Shown: piece by piece, positions 6,046-11,654 of the stretch
Layout of the letters: each line of letters starts with the position of its first letter
Numbering within the stretch: the first letter of the stretch is position 1
Assembly (NCBI GenBank): GCA_009784085.1
Contig: WRCJ01000035.1
Location: forward strand, 1-15,564
Reading direction: 5' to 3'
Origin: Oscillospiraceae bacterium
GTDB taxonomy: Bacteria > Bacillota > Clostridia > Oscillospirales > UBA929
DNA length: 15,564 bases
Position numbers and translations under genes: made by a program
The notes under the pieces: generated by a model
What the model was told of the DNA's origin: nothing
Database searches by the model: none
The model's input: only the letters and a program-made list of their open reading frames with translations

Positions 6046-6771
6046 CTATCTTTGCCAAAGGGGAATGGGGAGGGTCGCCGTGATGAGGAGGAGGTGAAGG
6101 GGGTAGAAGGCATAAAACGCGATTTGCATCACACGCCCGCCTTTGCCGCGGCGTCCGTTGTAAAGCCAGATGGGGACGGCGGCCACGGCGCCGCAGGATA
6201 TAACGAGGGGCCATGTGGTGTTCGGGCTTTCCAGCAGCCGCGCCGCGCCCATCAAGACACATACGCCGACGATGCACAAACCCCTCAGGCTGGGGCGGTC
6301 ACGGAAACAATAGCAGACGAAGATAAGCAGAACCCCATACATGCCATAGTCGGTTTGCGCAAGCTGCGCCACCGCCGCGCAGGCCAGCACGCCGAGGAGG
6401 GAGAGCGGATACCAGCCGCGTAGCGCGAACCTGTCGCACAGCCATATGGCCAGCAATCCCAAGAACAACGTGAACAACACGTTTTGCGATCCCATATTCA
6501 CGTACATCCTACCGCCGGAACAAAACAAGTCGAAGGGGATCTCCGAGAGTATCGCGAACATGAGCAACCGGCCGGCGTATTTCCCCACATGCTTGGTGTG
6601 GAAAAACCCCTCCGCGATCAAAAAACAGTATATCGGCATGGCCAGGCGGCCCACCAGGCGCATCGCTGTCGTGACATATTCGGGGACTGCCCCGGTGCCT
6701 GCCAGCGCATAGCCGACATGATCGACCAGCATGGAAAGCACGGCCAAAAGGCGCAGGGAACGTGATGTCAT
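6046..6771 (-). CDS. TraX-family integral membrane protein
   Basis: This 241-residue protein has about eight hydrophobic spans and matches the TraX family. It starts RLLAVLSMLVDHVGYAL (M-DH motif), then has RLAMPIYCFLIAEGFFHTKH, YAGRLLMFAILSEIPFDLF, and after VNMGSQNVLFTLFLGLLAIW. TraX of F plasmid is linked to N-acetylation of pilin, and chromosomal homologues in Firmicutes are mostly uncharacterised relatives of acyltransferase-3-like proteins. The ATG has GAGGG in its leader and lies 9 bp after the stop of the NodB-fold gene, so the two form a probable two-gene operon. No conjugation genes are near, so an envelope-modification role is more likely than plasmid transfer. No terminator is visible before the rpmH promoter. 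Confidence 0.82.
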   Translation of the reverse strand: MTSRSLRLLAVLSMLVDHVGYALAGTGAVPEYVTTAMRLVGRLAMPIYCFLIAEGFFHTKHVGKYAGRLLMFAILSEIPFDLFCSGGRMYVNMGSQNVLFTLFLGLLAIWLCDRFALRGWYPLSLLGVLACAAVAQLAQTDYGMYGVLLIFVCYCFRDRPSLRGLCIVGVCVLMGAARLLESPNTTWPLVISCGAVAAVPIWLYNGRRGKGGRVMQIAFYAFYPLHLLLITATLPIPLWQR

Positions 6772-6780
6772 GACAATCCC

Positions 6781-8136
6781 TCACTTACTCCAGCCCAGGA
6801 AATTGAATGGCCGCTCGTTTTCTGTGCAGACCGAGAAAATGTAGTTGTTTTCTACCATATAGCTCAGGATCGCCGGCAAGGCCTCCAGGGTGTTTTGGCT
6901 CTCATGCAGTAAAATGATGGGGGCGCCGGTATAGCGGCGCGCCTGCAAATCGGCGATAACGCCGGCGGAAATCTTGTCGGCGGTCGGACGCGTCTCAGCG
7001 GGGTCGCCGTCGATATTCCAGTCCCAGAAGCGATACCCCCCGTCAGTCATCGCCTGGCAAAGCTCTTCGGTCATCAACGGGACGCTCCCGAACGGCGCGC
7101 GCACCAGGCGGCTGCGGTACATGGTGATAGACTCCAGCAGATCGTTGGCGCGCCCCAGCTCCCCGAGCATGGACTCCGGCGACTGGTAGAACGCCGGGGT
7201 GTGCGTGTAACTTTGCAACCCGACGGCATGCCCCGCGCCGATCATGCGCCGGACAGCGTCTTCATTGCCGGGCAGCATTTCCCCGCACAGGAAAAACGTG
7301 GCGCCGGCGCCGTATCGGTCGAGCAAATCCAGGATCTGATGGGATATCCCAGGGGCCGGGCCGTCGCTAAAGGTCAGGTAGGCCCTCTCGCGGATGAAAG
7401 GGGCGGGCGGCGACGGCGTCTCGGATGGCGGGGGCGAGGGGGACGCGGTCGGCGCGGGCGACGGCGACGGGGGTGGCGGGGGACGCGGCGTGGTAACGGC
7501 TGGCGTCGCCGTCGGTTGCAGGCTCGGGGACGGCGCGGTCGGCGCGGGCGCGGACGCCGGCGCGGACGGCACTGGCGCGGGTGTCGGGGAGGGCGTCGTC
7601 AGCGTGGCAAGGTAGTTGTAGTACGTCCTCCGCAGGATGTTGTTTGACGCTTGCAGGAACATGATGTCGAAAACCTCGCTGCTGGTCACGCGCAGGCGCA
7701 GCAGGGGACCGTGTTCCGCCGCCAGCACCGCGTAGGAGAGATCGAAATAATCGCACACCGCGTCCACCGGCAGGTACACCCGCCCGTTTTGACGCAATGC
7801 CTTGTAAGGATACGGCGTATAGTTCCCGTCAAACGAATTGCCCGAGACCAGGTCGAAAACAAGCATCCCGTTCCCCCTGGAAAAGAGATGGATGTAGTGG
7901 CCGCCGTTGCCCTCCCAAAAAACCAAGCCGGACTCGGGCGCCGCGAACACAGCCGTCGGCGCAAAAAGCTTATCCCCGGCGTACAGCGGCATCGTGGCGT
8001 CAGACAGCGGGAGGACCGTATAGTCGATGGCGGCGAAAAAGACGTCGGGCGCGGCTGCGGCCGGGACGGCGGACGGGACGGCGGCCATGACGACAAACAG
8101 GGCGGCGGCGAGGCACAGGGAAATATGCTTTTTCAA
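6781..8136 (-). CDS. Secreted NodB-fold (polysaccharide deacetylase-like) protein with altered catalytic motifs
   Basis: This 451-residue protein (from TTG) has a signal peptide (MKKHISLCLAAALFVVMAA, likely cleavage near AAAA-PD at about residue 29). An N-terminal region of about 150 residues resembles copper-amine-oxidase-like stalk domains (GRVYLPVDAVCDYF). A Pro/Ser/Thr/Ala linker spans about 181-246, and a C-terminal NodB domain follows. Motif 1 is TFSDGP (255-260) instead of TFDDGP, so the usual catalytic-base Asp is Ser257 while metal-binding Asp258 remains. Motif 2 is QSYTH (308-312), with Gln in place of the first metal His. RAPFG (346-350), DWNIDGD (372-378) and ILLHES (408-413) stand for motifs 3-5. 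The enzyme may be inactive or changed. TTG at 8134-8136 is preferred because GGGGAGG (8145-8151) is 8 nt upstream; the ATG at 8160 would lie almost at the predicted transcript end. Located outside the membrane. Confidence 0.82.
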   Translation of the reverse strand: MKKHISLCLAAALFVVMAAVPSAVPAAAAPDVFFAAIDYTVLPLSDATMPLYAGDKLFAPTAVFAAPESGLVFWEGNGGHYIHLFSRGNGMLVFDLVSGNSFDGNYTPYPYKALRQNGRVYLPVDAVCDYFDLSYAVLAAEHGPLLRLRVTSSEVFDIMFLQASNNILRRTYYNYLATLTTPSPTPAPVPSAPASAPAPTAPSPSLQPTATPAVTTPRPPPPPSPSPAPTASPSPPPSETPSPPAPFIRERAYLTFSDGPAPGISHQILDLLDRYGAGATFFLCGEMLPGNEDAVRRMIGAGHAVGLQSYTHTPAFYQSPESMLGELGRANDLLESITMYRSRLVRAPFGSVPLMTEELCQAMTDGGYRFWDWNIDGDPAETRPTADKISAGVIADLQARRYTGAPIILLHESQNTLEALPAILSYMVENNYIFSVCTENERPFNFLGWSK

Positions 8137-8171
8137 GAGGAAAACCTCCCCTTCGTACATCTCACTATTAT

Positions 8172-8200
8172 ATCATATCACACTTGACCGGAACTGCCAA
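8172..8200 (-). promoter_or_regulatory. Promoter of the NodB-fold/TraX operon
   Basis: On the minus strand TTGGCA (8200-8195) and TATGAT (8177-8172) are separated by 17 bp. A TATAAT at 8172-8167 overlaps the -10 region. Transcription would begin near 8165, just upstream of the ATG at 8160 and 29 nt before the SD-preceded TTG. Confidence 0.6.
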
Positions 8201-8212
8201 CAGGGGTAGAAT
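8184..8212 (+). promoter_or_regulatory. Promoter of the lipid kinase gene, interleaved with the divergent promoter
   Basis: TTGACC (8184-8189) and TAGAAT (8207-8212) have a 17-bp spacer. The start would be near 8219, only about 16 nt before the first ATG of the kinase gene. The -35 box lies between the -35 and -10 boxes of the opposing promoter. Confidence 0.6.
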
Positions 8213-8234
8213 AAAAAAGGAAACCTTATACGCG

Positions 8235-8270
8235 ATGAATACAAGGATGAATACAAGGATGAATACAAGA
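8235..8270 (+). repeat. Three tandem 12-bp units at the lipid kinase start
   Basis: ATGAATACAAGG occurs twice in direct succession, followed by ATGAATACAAGA. Each copy carries an in-frame ATG and, in the first two, an AAGG tract. The product begins with three M-N-T-R units. Any change in copy number would keep the frame. Confidence 0.85.
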
Positions 8271-9269
8271 AAGAATGGGGCGAGGGCAATGCCAAGGCAT
8301 CTGTTTATCATCAATCCGAAAGCGGGTGGGGAGGACAAGACCGAGGCGTTAAGCGGGCGCATCGACGCCTACATGAAAGTGCGGGGGCTCCCTTTCTACA
8401 TCGCGCACACCACCCATCCGTTGCATGCCGCCGAACTCGTGCGCGATCACGCCGCCGATGGCCGCTCCTGGCGCGTCTACGCCTGCGGCGGCGACGGCAC
8501 GCTCAACGAGATCGCCGGCGCGGCGGCGGGCCTTTCCAATGTGGCCATCACGCAGTATCCCTGTGGCATGGGGAATGACTTCATCAAGATTTTCGGTGAG
8601 GATGCTTTGCGCTTTTCCGAACTGTCCGAGCTGGTGGACGGGACAATATGGCCCCTGGATCTCATCGCGGTGAACGATCGGCTGGCACTCAACATCGCTT
8701 CGGTGGGGTTCGACGCGCGGGTGGCCGCCGAGATGCACCGTTACAAGCGGCGTATGCGCATCTCCTCGAAAAAGGCGTATGACCTGTCGGTGGTGTACAA
8801 CCTCTTTCGGGGGGTCCACCGCCCCTACGAGATCACCATCGACGGGGAAAAGCTCCCCGGCAACAGGTATACGCTGGCGTTGGCAGCCAACGGCCGCTAT
8901 TACGGCGGCGGGTACAATCCGATGCCCGAGGCCGTGCCCGACGATGGGCAGCTGGATTTCCTTCTCGCCGGCCCGGTTTCCCCCTTCGGGCTGACGCGCA
9001 TGATCGGGCGTTTCTCCCGGGGGCTATACCGCGATTTCCCGGAGACATTCACCTATCGGCATGGGCAGCGCATGGAGATTGCCTGCGAGAAACCCGAACC
9101 TGTAAACATAGACGGGGAGATATTTGAGGCGGAAAAGGTGACTTTTTCCATATCCCCCCTCAAGATCAGCTTTATCGCGCCCAAGGGGGCGGCGTGGACA
9201 TATATGAAAAACGAGAAAACGCTAGATACTGGGAGGAAAATCGAGGGTATCAGCCAAACAATCAGATAA
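8235..9269 (+). CDS. Diacylglycerol kinase-like lipid kinase (DgkB/YegS/BmrU family)
   Basis: This 344-residue cytoplasmic protein shows the lipid-kinase fold. It has INPKAGG (26-32), the glycine-rich nucleotide loop CGGDGTLNEI (84-93), PCGMGNDF (109-116), then VGFDARVAAEM, and the C-terminal YYGGGYNPMPEAVPDDGQLDFLL segment in which the DDG...D residues help bind magnesium and substrate. Gram-positive DgkB phosphorylates diacylglycerol released during lipoteichoic acid synthesis back into phospholipid; related enzymes act on other lipids. The true start is uncertain. ATG codons at 8235, 8247 and 8259 lie in a 12-bp repeat, and the homologous region begins at Met19 (8289). AAAAAGG (8214-8220) is rather far from the first ATG. 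The gene is divergent from the NodB-fold gene and precedes groES by 166 bp. Confidence 0.87.
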   Translation: MNTRMNTRMNTRKNGARAMPRHLFIINPKAGGEDKTEALSGRIDAYMKVRGLPFYIAHTTHPLHAAELVRDHAADGRSWRVYACGGDGTLNEIAGAAAGLSNVAITQYPCGMGNDFIKIFGEDALRFSELSELVDGTIWPLDLIAVNDRLALNIASVGFDARVAAEMHRYKRRMRISSKKAYDLSVVYNLFRGVHRPYEITIDGEKLPGNRYTLALAANGRYYGGGYNPMPEAVPDDGQLDFLLAGPVSPFGLTRMIGRFSRGLYRDFPETFTYRHGQRMEIACEKPEPVNIDGEIFEAEKVTFSISPLKISFIAPKGAAWTYMKNEKTLDTGRKIEGISQTIR

Positions 9270-9325
9270 AATCAAATGTTAGGGCATTGTGGCGAGATTT
9301 GCTTAAATATAGCAATATTCAGGTA

Positions 9326-9357
9326 TTGCACATTTTCCCGCCACCAAGTATTATAAT
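9326..9357 (+). promoter_or_regulatory. groESL promoter
   Basis: TTGCAC (9326-9331) lies 17 bp before TATTAT (9349-9354), which overlaps TATAAT (9352-9357). The expected start falls at the 5' edge of the CIRCE operator. The rest of 9270-9325 is AT-rich and holds only a weak 5-bp hairpin (9299-9315), with no gene and no convincing terminator for the kinase gene. Confidence 0.7.
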
Positions 9358-9365
9358 ACATGGCT

Positions 9366-9392
9366 TTAGCACTCTAAGCGATCGAGTGCTAA
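9366..9392 (+). promoter_or_regulatory. CIRCE operator (HrcA binding site)
   Basis: TTAGCACTC (9366-9374), a 9-bp spacer, then GAGTGCTAA (9384-9392) form a perfect copy of the CIRCE inverted repeat. HrcA binds it to repress groESL until heat or misfolded protein occupies GroEL. The position just downstream of the -10 box fits repression of transcription initiation. hrcA itself is not in the window. Confidence 0.97.
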
Positions 9393-9435
9393 AAGCGCCA
9401 ATGTTCCCCAATTTCAACTAGAAGGAGGATTACGC

Positions 9436-9720
9436 ATGAAACTCAAACCTCTGGCCGACAGAGTGGTCGTCAAGCTGATGGAATCCGAAGAGACCACCAA
9501 AAGCGGCATCATCCTGGCCAGCACAGCCAAGGAAAAGCCGCAGGTGGCCGAAGTTATGGCCGTGGGCCCTGGCGGCAACGTGGAGGGCAAGGACATCGTC
9601 ATGTATGTCAAAGTGGGCGACCACGTCATCACAAGCAAGTATTCCGGCACCGAAATCAAACTCGACGGCGAGGAATTGACCATCGTACGCCAGAACGACA
9701 TTCTGGCCGTGGTGGAGTAA
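9436..9720 (+). CDS. groES: Co-chaperonin GroES
   Basis: This 94-residue protein is the heptameric lid of the GroEL chamber. Family signatures are KLKPLADRVVVKL at the start, a mobile loop around ESEETTKSGIILAST (residues 16-30), VMAVGPGG and VGDHVITSKYSGTEIKLDGEE, ending NDILAVVE. Length is typical. AGAAGGAGG lies a few bases before the ATG. It is the first gene of the CIRCE operon, and groEL follows after 10 bp. Confidence 0.97.
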   Translation: MKLKPLADRVVVKLMESEETTKSGIILASTAKEKPQVAEVMAVGPGGNVEGKDIVMYVKVGDHVITSKYSGTEIKLDGEELTIVRQNDILAVVE

Positions 9721-9730
9721 GGAGGACAAT

Positions 9731-11365
9731 ATGGCAAAGGAATTTTTATTTGGAGAGGATGCCCGCCACGCGCTGGAGCGCGGCGTCAACAAACTGGCCG
9801 ACACGGTCAAGATAACATTGGGGCCCAAAGGCCGCAATGTTGTGCTGGACAAGAAGTTCGGTTCCCCGGTCATCACCAACGACGGCGTGACCATCGCCAA
9901 GGAGATCGAGCTGGATGATACCTTTGAGAACATGGGCGCGCAAATGGTCAAAGAGGTGGCCACCAAGACCAACGACGTGGCTGGGGACGGTACCACCACC
10001 GCCACGTTGCTGGCCCAGGCCATGGTGCGCGAGGGCATGAAAAATGTGGCGGCCGGCGCCAACCCAATGCAGATGAAGCGGGGCATTGCCCGGGCCGTGG
10101 AGGCGGCCGTGGAATCCATTAAGCAGGACTCCCACGAAGTGGGCGGTAGCGAGGATATCGCGCGCGTAGGCGCCATCTCCTCCAGCGACGAGGTCATCGG
10201 CCGGCTGATCGCGGAAGCCATGGAGCAGGTCAGTTCCGACGGCGTCATCACGGTGGAGGAGTCCAAAACCTCCGAAACCACGTCCGAGGTCGTCGAGGGC
10301 ATGCAATTCGACCGGGGGTACGTCTCCCACTACATGGTCACCGACACCGAAAAGATGGAAGCTATCCTGGAGAAGCCGCTCATCCTGATCACCGACAAGA
10401 AGATCTCCAACCTGCAGGATATCCTGCCGTTGCTGGAGCAGATCATGAAGGTTGGCCGCAGGTTGCTCATCATCGCCGAGGATATCGAGGGCGAGGCGTT
10501 GGCCACATTGATCCTCAACAAGATCCGGGGCGTGCTGAACGTCGTGTGCGTCAAGGCGCCCGGCTTCGGCGACCGCCGCAAGGATATGCTCAGGGACATC
10601 GCGGCGCTCACCGGCGGCGAGGTCGTCTCCGACGAGCTGGGTCTCGATCTCAAGGAGACCAACATCGACCAGCTCGGCGAGGCGGCGCAGGTTAAGGTGC
10701 AGAAGGAAAACACCATCATCGTGGACGGATCGGGCGATAAAGCCGAAATCGACGGCCGCATCGCGCAGATCAAGGCGCAGATCGAAACCACCACGTCGGA
10801 TTTCGACCGCGAGAAACTGCAAGAGCGTTTGGCGAAGCTGTCGGGCGGCGTGGCGGTCATCAAGGTGGGCGCCGCGACCGAGATCGAAATGAAGGAAAAG
10901 AAATTGCGCATCGAGGACGCCCTCAACGCCACGCGCGCCGCCGTGGAAGAAGGCATCGTGGCCGGCGGCGGCACCGTGTATGTCAACGCCGTATCCGCCG
11001 TGGAGAAGTTGCTGGCGGAGACCTCCGGCGACGAGAGGACCGGCGTGCAGGTCGTGGCCATCGCCCTCAACGAGCCGTTGCGCCAGATCGCCATCAACGC
11101 CGGCTTGGAAGGGTCTGTCGTGCTGGAAAAGGTCAAGGAGTCCGGCAAGATCGGTTGGGGGTTCAACGTGCTCGACGAGTCGTACGTAGACATGGTTTCG
11201 GCCGGCATCGTCGATCCGACCAAGGTTACCCGCTCGGCCCTGGAAAACGCGGCCTCCATCGCCGCCATGCTGTTGACCACCGAGAGCCTGGTGGCCGACA
11301 AGAAGGAACCCCCCGCGCCCCCCGCCCCCGGCGGCGGCATGGGCGGCGGCATGGACATGTATTAA
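9731..11365 (+). CDS. groEL: Chaperonin GroEL
   Basis: This 544-residue protein is the ATP-driven double-ring chaperonin that folds proteins with GroES. The equatorial ATP site is intact: KITLGPKGRNV (27-37), Asp52 in TNDGVTIAKE, and AGDGTTTATLLAQ with Asp87. The conserved segment ATRAAVEEGIVAGGG is present near residue 405. The C-terminus is GGGMGGGMDMY, a variant of the usual GGM tail. GGAGG precedes the ATG with good spacing, and the groES stop is 10 bp upstream. No strong terminator follows; an 8-bp AT-only inverted repeat overlaps the stop codon. Confidence 0.98.
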   Translation: MAKEFLFGEDARHALERGVNKLADTVKITLGPKGRNVVLDKKFGSPVITNDGVTIAKEIELDDTFENMGAQMVKEVATKTNDVAGDGTTTATLLAQAMVREGMKNVAAGANPMQMKRGIARAVEAAVESIKQDSHEVGGSEDIARVGAISSSDEVIGRLIAEAMEQVSSDGVITVEESKTSETTSEVVEGMQFDRGYVSHYMVTDTEKMEAILEKPLILITDKKISNLQDILPLLEQIMKVGRRLLIIAEDIEGEALATLILNKIRGVLNVVCVKAPGFGDRRKDMLRDIAALTGGEVVSDELGLDLKETNIDQLGEAAQVKVQKENTIIVDGSGDKAEIDGRIAQIKAQIETTTSDFDREKLQERLAKLSGGVAVIKVGAATEIEMKEKKLRIEDALNATRAAVEEGIVAGGGTVYVNAVSAVEKLLAETSGDERTGVQVVAIALNEPLRQIAINAGLEGSVVLEKVKESGKIGWGFNVLDESYVDMVSAGIVDPTKVTRSALENAASIAAMLLTTESLVADKKEPPAPPAPGGGMGGGMDMY

Positions 11366-11382
11366 AATCCGTATATTTTAAT
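11361..11382 (+). repeat. AT-rich inverted repeat over the groEL stop codon
   Basis: ATTAAAAT (11361-11368) and ATTTTAAT (11375-11382) are perfectly complementary across a 6-nt loop. The stem has no G-C pair, so it is too weak for a standard intrinsic terminator. It stands directly upstream of the ilv promoter. Confidence 0.5.
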
Positions 11383-11388
11383 TCCCCC

Positions 11389-11417
11389 TTGACAAGAGGG
11401 CGAATACATGCTATGGT
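11389..11417 (+). promoter_or_regulatory. Promoter of the ilv leader and operon
   Basis: TTGACA (11389-11394) and TATGGT (11412-11417) are separated by 17 bp. The transcript should start near 11424, giving a leader of roughly 230 nt before ilvB. Confidence 0.75.
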
Positions 11418-11427
11418 ATAGGTAGAT

Positions 11428-11444
11428 TGCATCATAGAGATGCA
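11428..11444 (+). promoter_or_regulatory. Small hairpin at the 5' end of the ilv leader RNA
   Basis: TGCATC (11428-11433) pairs perfectly with GATGCA (11439-11444) around a 5-nt loop. It lies just before the SD of the leader ORF and may protect the RNA 5' end or keep the SD single-stranded. Confidence 0.5.
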
Positions 11445-11466
11445 TAAATGTAAGGAGCCACAGTAA

Positions 11467-11571
11467 ATGACGCATCTGAGCTTTTCGGCCCTCTCCGGCG
11501 TCGTAGCCGTCGTAGGCATTACCATTATTCTTGGTAATGTCGTAGTGCGGCGCGCTGATGGAGACGGGTAG
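11467..11571 (+). CDS. Branched-chain-amino-acid-rich leader peptide of the ilv operon
   Basis: This 34-codon ORF has AAGGAG (11452-11457) 9 nt before its ATG and ends at TAG (11569-11571). Residues 12-27 contain VVAVVG, then ITIILG, then VVV: seven Val, three Ile and one Leu in 16 residues. No membrane or functional motif is recognised, and the product resembles regulatory leader peptides such as those before enterobacterial ilv operons. It is followed by a terminator hairpin and then ilvB. Ribosomes short of charged Val, Ile or Leu tRNA would stall in this stretch, which overlaps RNA segments able to pair with each other. I infer that it is translated for regulation rather than for its product. 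Confidence 0.82.
   Translation: MTHLSFSALSGVVAVVGITIILGNVVVRRADGDG
11489..11568 (+). promoter_or_regulatory. Candidate attenuator protector pairing (1:2) in the ilv leader
   Basis: CCCTCTCC (11489-11496), just before the first Val codons, can pair with GGAGA-C-GGG (11560-11568) with one bulged C. This would sequester the antiterminator segment. A second stem, CATTACC/GGTAATG (11517-11523 with 11533-11539, 9-nt loop), lies inside the Ile/Leu codons and could be a pause hairpin. These are pairings read by eye, not computed folds. Confidence 0.5.
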
Positions 11572-11602
11572 AAGGCTACCGAACGTTAGGGGCTTCATCA
11601 GC
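11554..11602 (+). promoter_or_regulatory. Candidate antiterminator pairing (2:3) in the ilv leader
   Basis: GCTGATGGAG (11554-11563), in the last codons of the leader peptide, is complementary over 10 bp (one G-U) to CTTCATCAGC (11593-11602), the 5' arm of the terminator. Forming this stem excludes the terminator. A ribosome at the leader stop codon (11569) would cover the first segment and favour termination. Confidence 0.7.
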
Positions 11603-11626
11603 AAAACGCTGGTGAAGCCCTTTTTT
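11590..11626 (+). terminator. Intrinsic terminator (attenuator) upstream of ilvB
   Basis: GGGCTTCATCAGC (11590-11602) pairs with GCTGGTGAAGCCC (11608-11620) over 13 bp with a single G-U. The loop is AAAAC, and TTTTTT (11621-11626) follows directly. The terminator lies between the ilv promoter and ilvB, so it must be bypassed for the operon to be expressed. Confidence 0.93.
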
Positions 11627-11654
11627 CATAAGTTCATCACAAGGAGGGTCCATC

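Noticed and set aside
6046..6771. Conjugative or plasmid region because of the TraX homologue
   Set aside because: No relaxase, coupling protein, type IV secretion or replication genes are nearby; chromosomal TraX-family genes are common in Firmicutes.
8137..8160. ATG 8158-8160 as start of the NodB-fold protein
   Set aside because: It lies almost at the predicted transcript start with a weak SD, and would add charged residues before the signal peptide; TTG 8134-8136 has GGGGAGG at 8 nt.
9430..11358. Long minus-strand open frames opposite groES and groEL
   Set aside because: They are antisense shadows of highly conserved chaperonin genes and show no recognisable domain.
11361..11382. groEL transcription terminator
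   Set aside because: The stem is A-T only and is followed by TCCCCC rather than a U-tract.
11424..11654. T-box riboswitch before ilvB
   Set aside because: Expected in Bacillota, but I see neither a convincing T-box core nor a long specifier stem; the leader ORF and competing stems explain the region better.
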